Source: Novosphingobium aerophilum (lineage in GTDB: Bacteria; Pseudomonadota; Alphaproteobacteria; Sphingomonadales; Sphingomonadaceae). From it: DNA of 37,351 nt. The notes below the pieces were generated by a model that had not been told where the DNA came from, searched no databases, and saw nothing but the letters and a program-made list of their open reading frames with translations. Below are positions 25,837 to 33,496 of this stretch, piece after piece. Within the stretch, counting starts at the first letter, position 1; each line of letters opens with the position of its first letter. The stretch is taken from contig NZ_JACLAU010000032.1 in assembly GCF_014230305.1 (NCBI RefSeq), forward strand, positions 1-37,351. The letters run 5' to 3'. Both the position numbers and the translations under genes were made by a program.

Positions 25837-27141
25837 CTAGAGGATGTACTTGCTGAGATCGCCATCCTGGGCAAGCCCGGCCAGCCGGTCGCGGACATAG
25901 GCCGCGTCGATGGTCACGGTCTCACCCGCGCGATCCTCCGCCTCGAAGCTCAGCTCCTCCAGCAGCTTTTCCATCACTGTCTGCAACCGCCGCGCGCCGA
26001 TGTTCTCCACCGTCTCGTTGACCTGGGCGGCGATCTTGGCGACTTCGCGGATAGCCTCGGGGGTGAAGTCGACCGTCACCTGCTCAGTGCCCAGCAGCGC
26101 CTTGTACTGGGTCACCAGATTGGCCCGGGTCTCGGCCAGGATGCGCACGAAATCGTCCTCGGTCAGGCCCTTCAGCTCGACCCGGATCGGCAGGCGGCCC
26201 TGGAGTTCGGGCAGCATGTCGCTGGGCTTGGCGACGTGGAACGCGCCCGAGGCGATAAACAACACGTGATCGGTCTTCATCGGCCCGTACTTGGTCGCCA
26301 CCGTGGTGCCTTCGATCAGCGGCAGGAGGTCGCGCTGCACGCCCTCACGGCTGACCGAACCGCCGCGCACGTCGCTGACCGCGATCTTGTCGATCTCGTC
26401 CAGGAACACGATGCCGTTGGTCTCGGCGTTCTGCAGCGCGACCCGGGCGACATCGTCCTGATCCATGCGCTTTTCGGCTTCCTCGTCGACCAGCTTGTCC
26501 CAGGCGTCGGGCACCTTGAGCTTGCGCCGCTTGAGCGGGGCGCGGCCCATGGCCTTGCTCATCATGTCGGACAGGTTGATCATCCCGACGTTGCCCCCGC
26601 CCATCCCGGGCAGCTCGAACGGCATGGCCGGGGCATCCTCGACCTCGATCTCCACCTCGACATCGTTCATCGCGTTCTCGACGATACGCTGGCGGAAGGA
26701 TTCGCGCGTGGCCTCGCTGGCGCCATCACCCACCAGGGCCCGCAGCAGCCGGTCCATCGCCGCCCGGCTGGCCGCCTCGCGCACGGCCTCGCGGCGGCGC
26801 TCCTTCTCCAGCCGGATCGCCTCTTCGGCCAGGTCGCGCGCGATCTGCTCGACGTCGCGGCCGACATAGCCGACCTCGGTGAACTTGGTCGCCTCGACCT
26901 TGACGAACGGCGCGTCGGCCAGCTTGGCCAGGCGTCGGCTGATCTCGGTCTTGCCGCAGCCGGTGGGTCCGATCATCAGGATGTTCTTGGGCGTCACCTC
27001 GTCGCGCAGCTCGGGCGAGAGCCGTTGCCGACGCCACCGATTCCGCAGCGCGACGGCGACGGCCTTTTTCGCATCGTGCTGGCCGATGATGTGTTCATCG
27101 AGGGCGGCGACAATCGCCTTGGGGGTGAGGGAATCTTTCAT
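25837..27141 (-). CDS. hslU: HslU, ATPase subunit of the HslUV protease
   Basis: 434 residues. The AAA+ ring unfolds substrates and feeds them to HslV. Walker A is GPTGCGKT (58-65), Walker B is [11 protein letters not shown], and the pore loop GYVGRD is present. The C-terminus ends in KYIL, the tail that docks into HslV and activates it. The insertion (I) domain spans roughly residues 100-220. ATG 27141 has AAGGA 6 bases before it; a GTG one codon earlier is less likely. A hairpin lies between hslV and hslU. Confidence 0.97.
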   Translation of the reverse strand: MKDSLTPKAIVAALDEHIIGQHDAKKAVAVALRNRWRRQRLSPELRDEVTPKNILMIGPTGCGKTEISRRLAKLADAPFVKVEATKFTEVGYVGRDVEQIARDLAEEAIRLEKERRREAVREAASRAAMDRLLRALVGDGASEATRESFRQRIVENAMNDVEVEIEVEDAPAMPFELPGMGGGNVGMINLSDMMSKAMGRAPLKRRKLKVPDAWDKLVDEEAEKRMDQDDVARVALQNAETNGIVFLDEIDKIAVSDVRGGSVSREGVQRDLLPLIEGTTVATKYGPMKTDHVLFIASGAFHVAKPSDMLPELQGRLPIRVELKGLTEDDFVRILAETRANLVTQYKALLGTEQVTVDFTPEAIREVAKIAAQVNETVENIGARRLQTVMEKLLEELSFEAEDRAGETVTIDAAYVRDRLAGLAQDGDLSKYIL

Positions 27142-27154
27142 CACAGTTCCTTCT

Positions 27155-27176
27155 CCCCTCCCGCCTGCGGGAGGGG
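27155..27176. terminator. 10-bp-stem hairpin between hslV and hslU
   Basis: CCCCTCCCGC, loop CT, GCGGGAGGGG, a perfect GC-rich stem. It lies between hslV (stop 27219) and hslU (start 27141) and so within the transcript. It may act as a partial terminator or RNA stabiliser that sets the HslV:HslU ratio. The flanking GCCGGGGGAGGGCTTG also occurs at 37185-37200, so it may belong to a dispersed repeat. Confidence 0.5.
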
Positions 27177-27218
27177 CCGGGGGAGGGCTTGTTGGTGCTG
27201 GGCGGGAGGAACAGGCGA

Positions 27219-27776
27219 TCAGATGCTTTCCACTGTCACCCGGTCATTGGTGAACACGCAGATATCGGCCGCCACCTGCATCGCCTTGCGGGCAATGGTT
27301 TCGGCATCGTCCTCGTAAGCGTCCAGGGCGCGGGCCGCGGCCAGGGCATAGTTGCCGCCCGATCCGATCGCGGTGATGCCGCCTTCCGGCTCCAGCACGT
27401 CGCCGTTGCCGGTCAGCACCAGCAGCGTCTCGGGATCGGCGACGATCATCAGGGCTTCCAGGTTGCGCAGGTACTTGTCGGTGCGCCAGTCCTTGGCCAG
27501 CTCCACCGCGGCGCGCATCAACTGGCCGCGGTGCTGTTCCAGCTTGCGTTCCAGCCGTTCGAACAGGGTGAAGGCATCGGCGGTGGCTCCGGCGAAGCCG
27601 GCGATCACCTTGCCCTCGCCGATGCGGCGCACCTTGCGGGCGTTGGGCTTCATCACCGTGTTGCCCATGGAGACCTGGCCGTCGCCGGCGATCACCGTGC
27701 GGCCGTTCTTCTTCACCCCGATGATGGTGGTGCCGTGCCACTGGATCAGGCCGTGGCTTGCCCTGCTGTCGTTCAT
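27219..27776 (-). CDS. hslV: HslV, peptidase subunit of the HslUV protease
   Basis: 185 residues. This proteasome-like peptidase uses an N-terminal Thr exposed by self-processing. The mature start is T16 in [11 protein letters not shown], preceded by a 15-residue propeptide, which is usual in alphaproteobacteria. [29 protein letters not shown] and the [15 protein letters not shown] block are family hallmarks. No Shine-Dalgarno sequence precedes ATG 27776, and a strong heat-shock promoter lies only 8 bases upstream of it, so the mRNA is probably leaderless. It is followed by hslU. Confidence 0.97.
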   Translation of the reverse strand: MNDSRASHGLIQWHGTTIIGVKKNGRTVIAGDGQVSMGNTVMKPNARKVRRIGEGKVIAGFAGATADAFTLFERLERKLEQHRGQLMRAAVELAKDWRTDKYLRNLEALMIVADPETLLVLTGNGDVLEPEGGITAIGSGGNYALAAARALDAYEDDAETIARKAMQVAADICVFTNDRVTVESI

Positions 27777-27784
27777 GCCGGGCG

Positions 27785-27812
27785 ATATGGGAACCCGCCG
27801 GGACGGATCAAG
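27785..27812 (-). promoter_or_regulatory. Sigma32 (RpoH) heat-shock promoter of hslVU
   Basis: On the minus strand CTTGATC (27812-27806), 14 bases, then CCCATAT (27791-27785) closely match the sigma32 consensus CTTGAAA-N13/14-CCCCATNT. The expected transcription start falls within 2-3 bases of the hslV ATG at 27776. Confidence 0.7.
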
Positions 27813-27853
27813 ATGCGGCCGGCCGGGTTGGTCCCGGCCCGGCCCCGCCCAGA

Positions 27854-28342
27854 TCAGCTGCCGTTGGGGCCGCCACCCGTGTTGTCGCCGTTGCGGCCGG
27901 TGCCCATCCCGCCAGCGCCCACCGCGCCGATGTTGCCGAACAGGTCTTCGATGAAGCTGCGGTCACGGCCCAGCGTCGGGGTCTTGTGCCCGTCGGGATC
28001 GAGCTGGACCACCTTTTCGACCCCACGCCGGTCTACCCCGCGGACATTGCCGACATCGTCGAAGGTCACCCGCAGGATAAGCTGTTCCTTGGTGCGCGGC
28101 CGGGTAAAGGCGGCCTGCCGGGTGTCCACCGACACATAATACCAGGCCGGGGGGCCGAACTGCGAGACGAAGGTCGGCCGGCCGAGCGTGCGCTCCACCG
28201 ACTGCTTGTTGTCCACCCCGGGCTGGACCGAATCGACCAGCGCCGGATCGATCAGGTAACCGCGATGGTCGCGGATCGACGAGCAGCCCGCCAGCGCGGC
28301 CAGCACCGCCCCGCCCATCATCAACCGCGTAAAGACCTGCAT
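27854..28342 (-). CDS. bamE: Outer-membrane assembly lipoprotein BamE (SmpA/OmlA)
   Basis: 162 residues. BamE is the small lipoprotein that supports BamA-BamD in inserting beta-barrel proteins. The signal peptide ends in the lipobox L-A-G-C. The SmpA/OmlA pattern follows: [20 protein letters not shown], then PPAWYYVS and VTFDDVGNV. The C-terminal 40 residues are Gly/Asn-rich, an extension beyond the core fold. ATG 28342 is preferred; another ATG at 28354 has its AAGG directly adjacent. It is divergent from the cytochrome bc1 chaperone gene, an arrangement I recall from other alphaproteobacteria. Confidence 0.88.
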   Translation of the reverse strand: MQVFTRLMMGGAVLAALAGCSSIRDHRGYLIDPALVDSVQPGVDNKQSVERTLGRPTFVSQFGPPAWYYVSVDTRQAAFTRPRTKEQLILRVTFDDVGNVRGVDRRGVEKVVQLDPDGHKTPTLGRDRSFIEDLFGNIGAVGAGGMGTGRNGDNTGGGPNGS

Positions 28343-28421
28343 GTTCACTCGCATCCTTGCGCCATCTCGTTGCGCCCGCCGGGCAGCCACCGGACCCGTG
28401 CAGCCACATGCCCCCCGGGCC

Positions 28422-28451
28422 GGTTGCCAAGCGCCGGCAACCGCCTATATC
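28422..28451 (+). promoter_or_regulatory. Promoter with an overlapping 7-7-7 dyad upstream of the bc1 chaperone gene
   Basis: TTGCCA (28424-28429), 16 bases, TATATC (28446-28451) is a fair sigma70-type promoter. Its -35 lies inside the perfect dyad GGTTGCC-N7-GGCAACC (28422-28442), which could be an operator. The predicted transcript has about 100 bases before the ATG at 28561. Confidence 0.4.
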
Positions 28452-28560
28452 GCAGCAGCCTTAGGGCCCCCGGCGCCAACCCGCAAGGACGCTTGGCGCG
28501 GGGCACTTGAATCCGCCGTGAACGGATACGGCGGCACGTCCTCTCGAGAAAGCGCGGCGC

Positions 28561-29097
28561 ATGGCCTTCCTCTCCCACCTGTTCAAGCGGCGCACCGATG
28601 ATCGCACGCCGTTCCGCCCGCTGTGGCACCGCACCGTCGAGCTGGCGCGCGACCCGCGCTGGTTCGCCGGACCGGACCGCGACGGCGGCGGCATCGCCGA
28701 CACGGTCGCCGGGCGGTTCGACGCGATCACCCTGGTGCTCTGCGCCGTGCTGCTGCGGATGGAGCGCGAGCCGGCCCTGGTCACCCCCTCGGTCCGCGTG
28801 ACCGAGCTGTTCGTCGACGACATGGATGGCCAACTGCGCGAAAGCGGCGTCGGCGATCTCGTGGTGGGCAAGCACATCGGCCGGCTGATGAGCGTGCTCG
28901 GCGGACGGCTCGGTGCCCTGCGCGAGGCGCTGGCAGACGCCGAATCGGATGCGCTGGAACAGGCCATTGCCCGCAATGTGACCCTGGGCGAAGCCGGCGA
29001 CCCAGGGCGCGTCGCCGCGATGCTGCGGGGCTTTGTCGCCACGCTCGACGCGACCGGCGCCGACGATCTGCTGGCGGCGCGGATCGCCCTGCCGTGA
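28561..29097 (+). CDS. Ubiquinol-cytochrome c chaperone family protein (CBP3/UQCC1-like)
   Basis: 178 residues, the usual size of the bacterial form. Relatives assist assembly of cytochrome b in the bc1 complex. The pattern fits: an N-terminal membrane-near helix, LWHRTVELARDPRWF, then FDAITLVLCAVLLRM, TELFVDDMDGQLRESGVGDLVVGKHI, which is the family's most conserved stretch (quoted in part), and a helical C-terminus. The TGA overlaps the GTG of the DUF177 gene. The bamE / chaperone / DUF177 order recurs in alphaproteobacteria. Confidence 0.87.
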   Translation: MAFLSHLFKRRTDDRTPFRPLWHRTVELARDPRWFAGPDRDGGGIADTVAGRFDAITLVLCAVLLRMEREPALVTPSVRVTELFVDDMDGQLRESGVGDLVVGKHIGRLMSVLGGRLGALREALADAESDALEQAIARNVTLGEAGDPGRVAAMLRGFVATLDATGADDLLAARIALP

Positions 29098-29624
29098 CCG
29101 CCCCGGCCGACCGGCCCGAATTCAGCCGGACCATCGACCTGCGGCAGATCACCGCGGCACCGGTCACCCTGTTGGCCGATCCCGCCGAATGCGCCGCTCT
29201 GGCCGAGCGCTTCGGGCTGGTCGCGCTCGATCGGCTCGAAGCGGTGGTGACGTTGGTGGCGGAAGGCGACGTGGTCCGCGCCAGCGGCCGGTTGCAGGCC
29301 GCCTGGACCCAGCCCTGCGCCGTATCGGGCGACGATCTGGCACAGTCGGCCGACGAGGCCCTGGCGCTGCGCTTCGTGCCTGAACAGGACCTGCCGACGA
29401 CCGAGGCCGAGATCGAGCTGACCGCCGAGGACTGCGACGACATTCCCTATCGCGGCAGCCATTTCGACCTGGGGGAAGCCGTGGCCCAGTCGCTGGGCCT
29501 GGCGATCGATCCCTTCGCCTGCGGCCCGAATGCGGAAGCGGCGCGCCAGTCGGCGGGCATCCTCAGCGAGGGCGCAGCCGGAGCCTTCGGCGCGCTCGCG
29601 GGGCTCAAGCTGGGGAAGGATTGA
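29094..29624 (+). CDS. DUF177 (YceD-like) protein
   Basis: 176 residues from a GTG that overlaps the previous stop as GTGA. The DUF177 pattern is visible: a beta-rich N-terminal part (FSRTIDLRQI), a central Cys region AAWTQPCAVSGDDL, an acidic stretch ELTAEDCDDIPYRG, and LGEAVAQSLGLAIDPFACGP. In other bacteria the YceD family is linked to ribosomal RNA metabolism and often lies beside rpmF-plsX. Those genes are absent here, and a DUF45 gene lies downstream on the other strand. Confidence 0.85.
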   Translation: MTAPADRPEFSRTIDLRQITAAPVTLLADPAECAALAERFGLVALDRLEAVVTLVAEGDVVRASGRLQAAWTQPCAVSGDDLAQSADEALALRFVPEQDLPTTEAEIELTAEDCDDIPYRGSHFDLGEAVAQSLGLAIDPFACGPNAEAARQSAGILSEGAAGAFGALAGLKLGKD

Positions 29625-29675
29625 GGCGGGGCTGGATTTCAGCGACCGCTTGCGCCCGAAGTCGGACCTTTGCTT

Positions 29676-29694
29676 CCTCCCCCGGTGGGGGAGG
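29676..29694. terminator. GC-rich hairpin between convergent genes
   Basis: CCTCCCCC, loop GGT, GGGGGAGG forms a perfect 8-bp stem in the 135-bp gap between the DUF177 gene (stop 29624) and the DUF45 gene (stop 29760). It probably ends transcription from one or both sides. Confidence 0.5.
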
Positions 29695-29759
29695 ATCAGG
29701 AACGTCCGCTCCCCACCAGTTCCAGTCCTTCAACCCACCGGCGCGCCCGCCCTCGCCAC

Positions 29760-30485
29760 CTAGCCGAAGGGCGCATAGAGCGACCGGCCATTCTGCTTGA
29801 GCCAGGCATTGGCGGCGGGAAGATCGCCCTCGAACAGGTCCGCCAGCAGCGCGTGGAAGCGCGGCGAGTGGTCGAAGTGGATCAGGTGCGCCACCTCGTG
29901 CGCGACCACCGAGCGCCGCACCGCCTCGGGCGCCATGGCCAGCCGCCAGTTGAGCCGCACGATCCCGCCGGTCGAGCAGGAGCCCCAGCGCCGCTGCGCA
30001 CTGGTCAGGGCCAGCGCAGGCACCGGCACTCCGGCGCGGGGGGCATAGTCGGCGAGATCGGCCAGGAACAGGGCCCGGGCCTCGGCCTGGACCCAGCGGC
30101 GCAGGCGCGGCACCACCGATTCCGCCGCGCCGCCGACCCGCAAGGCCTCCGCTTCGACGATCACCCCGCGACGGGCGGCCGGATCGTGCAGCAGCCGGCG
30201 CGGCACGCCGAGCCAGGGCAAGGCCCCGCCCGGGGCCAGCGGCGGCGCGGCGACCTGCCGTTCGAGCTGGCGTTCCAGCCATTCCGCCCGCGATCGCGCG
30301 AACTCCAGCGCCTCGCGCGTGGGGGTCCAGCGGGGAATGGTGATGCGGACCGCGCTGCCGTCCGGCGCCAGGCGCAGGGTCAGCCGCCGGGCATGGCCCA
30401 GCCGCCGCACCTCGACCGGCACCTCGCGCCCGCCCAGTTGCAGGGTCGTCGCGGCGCGGGGATCGCGGCGCAGCCAGTCAAGCAT
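29760..30485 (-). CDS. YgjP/DUF45-type (M48-related) metallopeptidase
   Basis: 241 residues from ATG 30485. The motif HEVAHLIHFDHSPRF gives HExxH plus a later His, and RWGSCS is the other DUF45 hallmark. The N-terminal half is a beta-rich region common to YgjP. No signal peptide is seen, so it should be cytoplasmic. Proteolytic activity is inferred; some relatives were described as nucleotide-acting. A TTG at 30512 overlapping the upstream gene's stop is a weaker start. It is the third gene of the SCO - cysteine-cluster - DUF45 set. Confidence 0.86.
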   Translation of the reverse strand: MLDWLRRDPRAATTLQLGGREVPVEVRRLGHARRLTLRLAPDGSAVRITIPRWTPTREALEFARSRAEWLERQLERQVAAPPLAPGGALPWLGVPRRLLHDPAARRGVIVEAEALRVGGAAESVVPRLRRWVQAEARALFLADLADYAPRAGVPVPALALTSAQRRWGSCSTGGIVRLNWRLAMAPEAVRRSVVAHEVAHLIHFDHSPRFHALLADLFEGDLPAANAWLKQNGRSLYAPFG

Positions 30486-30508
30486 GGCGGACCTGCGGCA
30501 AGGAACCG

Positions 30509-30979
30509 TCAATCCGCATCGTCGTCGGCCCGCTCGACCTCGAGCGGCTCCTCGTCACCCCAGTCGATGTGCTGTTCCAGCGGCCCCGCGACGGTTTCGC
30601 TGATCACCCGGCCGATCACCGAGGCCCCGGACAGGCGCACGGTCAGCGGATCTCCGCTGAGCAGCGGGTGCCACCCCGGCAGGGGATCGCCATCCGCGCG
30701 CAGGCGGTAGGCGCAGGTGGCGGGTAGCCATTCCAGGCTACCCGCCAGATCGGGGGTCAGCCGCACGCAGTCGGGAACGTAGCGGCGGCGATGGCGATAG
30801 TCGCTGCAGCGCGCGGTCTTCAGGTCGAGCAGCTTGCAGGCGACATTGGTCGGCCAGATCCGCCCGCTGTCGGCATCCTCCACCTTGTGCAGGCAGCACT
30901 GGCCGCAGCCGTCGCACAGCGCCTCCCATTCGGCCGGGTCGAGGCGATCGAGCGGCAGCTCCCAGAACCGGTCCCTCAC
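30509..30979 (-). CDS. UPF0260 / YcgN-type cysteine-cluster protein
   Basis: 156 residues. The Cys cluster CDGCGQCCLHKVED near residue 22, ACKLLDLKTARCSDY, VPDCVRL and ATCAYRL match the YcgN/YkgJ (CxxCxxCC) family, likely binding zinc or an Fe-S cluster. Function unknown. GTG 30979 overlaps the SCO stop as GTGA, so I prefer it to a GTG three codons earlier. The start VRDRFWELPLDRL fits the family's N-terminal F-W-x-x-x-x-L pattern. Confidence 0.9.
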   Translation of the reverse strand: MRDRFWELPLDRLDPAEWEALCDGCGQCCLHKVEDADSGRIWPTNVACKLLDLKTARCSDYRHRRRYVPDCVRLTPDLAGSLEWLPATCAYRLRADGDPLPGWHPLLSGDPLTVRLSGASVIGRVISETVAGPLEQHIDWGDEEPLEVERADDDAD

Positions 30980-31629
30980 CGCACCCACTTGGCGAGTTCG
31001 GCCGCCACCGCGGGCGGCCCCTGCTGCGGACCGAGGTCGGTCGGCAGGATCGCGATCGGCTGGCCATCGGGGTCCATCAGGTAGGCGGCGCGGCTGTGGT
31101 CGACCAGATAGCCGCCACCTGGCTGGTCCTTGCCGCGGTTGTGGTAGACGGCAAACGCCCGGGCCGCCTCGTCGACATTCTCCTGGCTGCCGGTCAGCGC
31201 GATCAGCGGCGAGCCGAAGGCATCGGCGAATTCACCGATCCGGGCCTGGGTATCGCGGGCCGGATCCACCGTGATGAAGATCGGCTGGACGTCGGCGGCC
31301 TCCTGCGGATGCTCCTTGGCGAACTGGCGATAGCCTTTCATGATGATGGCCACATCGGTCGGGCAGGCATCGGGGCAATAGGTGTAGCCGAAGTAGACGA
31401 TCCGCCAGCGACCGTTGAAGCTGCCCCAGGTCAGGGTCCGGCCGGAACGATCGACCAGGGTGAACTCGCCGCCGATCTTGGCGCCTTTCAGCGGCGGCGC
31501 TTCGGCCACCTTCTGGCAGGCGACCAGGGCCAGGCCGAGCAGGCCGGCCAGCGCAAGGCGCAGGACATGGCCCAAGGGGAAGCGGAGCGGCGTACGGCGC
31601 AGGGGGTTGGTCATGGCGTGCCGGTTCAT
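30976..31629 (-). CDS. SCO1/SenC-family copper chaperone
   Basis: 217 residues. SCO proteins are membrane-anchored thioredoxin-fold proteins that deliver copper to the CuA site of cytochrome oxidase. The copper ligands are present: C-x-x-x-C in YTYCPDACPTD and the distal His in VDHSRAAYL. The N-terminus has a hydrophobic segment ending L-V-A-C, so it may be a lipoprotein rather than a simple membrane anchor. ATG 31629 is chosen; ATG 31614 is possible. It starts 64 bp from the divergent ankyrin gene and heads a three-gene unit with GTGA coupling. Confidence 0.92.
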   Translation of the reverse strand: MNRHAMTNPLRRTPLRFPLGHVLRLALAGLLGLALVACQKVAEAPPLKGAKIGGEFTLVDRSGRTLTWGSFNGRWRIVYFGYTYCPDACPTDVAIIMKGYRQFAKEHPQEAADVQPIFITVDPARDTQARIGEFADAFGSPLIALTGSQENVDEAARAFAVYHNRGKDQPGGGYLVDHSRAAYLMDPDGQPIAILPTDLGPQQGPPAVAAELAKWVR

Positions 31630-31692
31630 GCTCTGCTAAACCGGGCCATGCAAGGCGGGATTCCGCAGCACGACCACGATCAGGAGCAAAGC

Positions 31693-32313
31693 GTGCAGAA
31701 GGTGGCAAGGTTCGGACGGACGGCGATGGTGGCGGCTCTGGCGCTGGCTCTGGCCCTCCCCGGTACGGCGGGTGCCCAGGTGATGAGTGTCGGCTACAAG
31801 TTCCTCGAAGCCGTCAAGAAGAAGGATGGCGAGGCCGTGGAGAAGGCGCTGAACGACAGCGCGACGATCATCAACACCCGCGACGTGACCACCGGCGATT
31901 CGGCGCTGCACGTGGTCAGCCAGCGGCGCGATTACACCTGGCTCAACTTCCTGCTGTTCAAGGGCGCCAACGCCAACATCCGCAACGATCGCGGCGTCAC
32001 CCCGCTCGGCATCGCGGTCAGCCTGTCCTGGCCGGAGGGCGCCCAACTGCTGATCGACCGCGGGGCGCGGGTCAACGATCCGGACAACAACGGCGAAACC
32101 CCGCTGATCGCGGCCGTCCACCAGCGCAACATCGAACTGGTCCGCCTGTTGCTGAAGGCCGGGGCCGATGCCGGACGGGCGGACAACTCGGGCCGCAGCG
32201 CGCGGGACTATGCCAATCTGCTGGGGCCGGAAAGCTCCATCGCCAACGAGGTGGAGAACGCCGCCAAGGCCGCCGCCAAGCGTAAGCAGAACAGCTATGG
32301 GCCGAGCTTCTGA
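31693..32313 (+). CDS. Exported ankyrin-repeat protein
   Basis: 206 residues from GTG 31693, which has AGGAG 6 bases upstream; an ATG at 31648 in the same frame lacks this and would put charged residues before the signal peptide. The signal peptide ends at G-T-A-G-A-Q. Three to four ankyrin units follow, with typical turns: TTGDSALHVVSQRRDY, NIRNDRGVTPLGIAV, PDNNGETPLIAAV and ADNSGRSARDYA. These bind protein partners in the periplasm; the target is unknown. The C-terminus is Lys/Ala-rich. COQ9 starts one base after its stop. Confidence 0.85.
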   Translation: MQKVARFGRTAMVAALALALALPGTAGAQVMSVGYKFLEAVKKKDGEAVEKALNDSATIINTRDVTTGDSALHVVSQRRDYTWLNFLLFKGANANIRNDRGVTPLGIAVSLSWPEGAQLLIDRGARVNDPDNNGETPLIAAVHQRNIELVRLLLKAGADAGRADNSGRSARDYANLLGPESSIANEVENAAKAAAKRKQNSYGPSF

Positions 32314-32314
32314 C

Positions 32315-32995
32315 ATGATGGCGACGGCAACCGCGGGCACCCCCGCTACCGATCTCACGCTCGACGAACTGCGCCTCGCCCTCGCCCCCGAAGTGGCCTC
32401 CGCCGCCATGTTCGACGGCTGGACTGCCCAGGCCGTGACCACCGCGGCCGAGGCCATGGGTGTCTCGCCGGACACGGCGCGGATCGCCTTCCCCGGCGGC
32501 GCGATGGACATGATCGCGGCTTGGATCGAGCGGATCGATGCCGACATGCACACGACCTTCGCCGACAGCTCGCTGCAGAGCCTGCCGGTGCGGCAGCGCA
32601 TCCGCACCCTGGTGCAGTTCCGGCTCGACGCGCTCGACGGGCTGGATGAGGCGGTCCGCCGCGCCCTGGCGATCATGGCCATGCCGCAGAACGCGGCACG
32701 CACCGCCCGCCTGTCGTGGCAGAGCGCCGATGCGATGTGGCGGCTGGCTGGCGACACCGCGGCCGACTTCAACCATTACACCAAGCGCGCCACGCTGGCC
32801 GCGCTCTATGCCGCCACCCTGCTTGCCCTCGTCAACGACCGCAGCGACGACAAGGCCGAGACCCGCGCCTTCCTCGATCGCCGGATCGAAGGCGTGATGC
32901 GGTTCGAAAAGGCCAAGGCCCGCTGGATGCGGCCCGATGACGAGCGCTTCTCGGTGACCCGCCTGCTCGGACGGCTGCGCTATCCGGCGCGGTGA
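32315..32995 (+). CDS. COQ9-family protein (ubiquinone biosynthesis)
   Basis: 226 residues. COQ9 has a TetR-like fold that binds lipid and presents quinone intermediates to the hydroxylase Coq7. The N-terminal helices resemble a DNA-binding domain (TTAAEAMGVSPDTARIAFPGG), and the C-terminal part has the signature WRLAGDTAADFNHYTKRATLAALYAATLL, of which DFNHYTKR is the best-known core. Two ATGs (32315, 32318) are possible starts. It follows the ankyrin gene with one base between and is probably co-transcribed. Confidence 0.9.
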   Translation: MMATATAGTPATDLTLDELRLALAPEVASAAMFDGWTAQAVTTAAEAMGVSPDTARIAFPGGAMDMIAAWIERIDADMHTTFADSSLQSLPVRQRIRTLVQFRLDALDGLDEAVRRALAIMAMPQNAARTARLSWQSADAMWRLAGDTAADFNHYTKRATLAALYAATLLALVNDRSDDKAETRAFLDRRIEGVMRFEKAKARWMRPDDERFSVTRLLGRLRYPAR

Positions 32996-33035
32996 GGGGC
33001 ATGACTCCCTGACACGCTGATCATTTCGCGCCCCA

Positions 33036-33103
33036 TGTCCGCTTGGCCTGGGCGGACACGATGAATCAATGAACGGGGAACGACGAGGCATTCGTCTTTC
33101 CCC
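33036..33103 (+). terminator. Two hairpins after the COQ9 gene
   Basis: TGTCCGC-N9-GCGGACA (33036-33058) is followed by GGGGAA-C-GACGA-GGCAT-TCGTC-T-TTCCCC (33075-33103), an 11-bp stem with one mismatch. They lie between the COQ9 stop and the FNR box and would insulate feoAB. The second is not followed by T's. Confidence 0.4.
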
Positions 33104-33105
33104 GC

Positions 33106-33119
33106 TTGATCCCGATCAA
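33106..33119 (+). promoter_or_regulatory. FNR/FixK-type box upstream of feoAB
   Basis: TTGATCCCGATCAA is a perfect match to the consensus TTGAT-N4-ATCAA, extended by a C/G pair on each side. It lies about 107 bases before the feoA ATG. Oxygen-responsive CRP/FNR regulators bind such sites, and ferrous iron uptake is a known FNR target in enterobacteria. Confidence 0.75.
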
Positions 33120-33181
33120 GGCCAGACCCCGCAAGCCCGGCCATGACAGGCTTGGGGAGAGCCTCGTCGCGCCATGCTTAT

Positions 33182-33200
33182 TGAGAATGACTTGCAATTG
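33182..33200 (+). promoter_or_regulatory. Fur-like box upstream of feoAB
   Basis: TGAGAATGACTTGCAATTG resembles the alphaproteobacterial Fur box (reverse complement CAATTGCAAGTCATTCTCA, compare TTGCGAATCATTCTCA). It lies 26 bases before the feoA ATG, where a bound repressor would block transcription when iron is plentiful. Inferred from pattern. Confidence 0.5.
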
Positions 33201-33226
33201 ACCGCGCGATCTGGCAGCGCGGCGCG

Positions 33227-33496
33227 ATGACCTTAGACCAGCTCCCGATCGGCCAGGATGCCCGCATCGTCGCGGTCGACTGGGGCGTGCTGGTGGCCGA
33301 GGAGGCGCAGCGGCTGCGCGCGCTCGGGCTCGATGCCGGGGCCCTGGTCAGCGTGGCCCATCGCGGGGTCTTTGCCGGGCGCGATCCGCTGGCGATCACG
33401 GTCGGCCGGATGACCGTGGCGCTGCGCCGGGTCCACGCCCGCGCGATGCAGGTCGAACTCGCGCAGGTGGGGCCGATCCCGGTCGGGCCGGCATGA
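33227..33496 (+). CDS. feoA: FeoA, ferrous iron transport accessory protein
   Basis: 89 residues, the expected size. FeoA is a small SH3-like cytosolic protein needed by FeoB. The pattern LRALGLDAGALVSVAHRGVF, then GDPLAITVGRMTVALRR (here GRDPLAITVG), is the FeoA domain. ATG 33227 starts MTLDQLPIGQ. The stop overlaps the feoB ATG as ATGA. An FNR-type box and a Fur-like box lie upstream, so induction under low oxygen and iron limitation is expected. Confidence 0.92.
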   Translation: MTLDQLPIGQDARIVAVDWGVLVAEEAQRLRALGLDAGALVSVAHRGVFAGRDPLAITVGRMTVALRRVHARAMQVELAQVGPIPVGPA

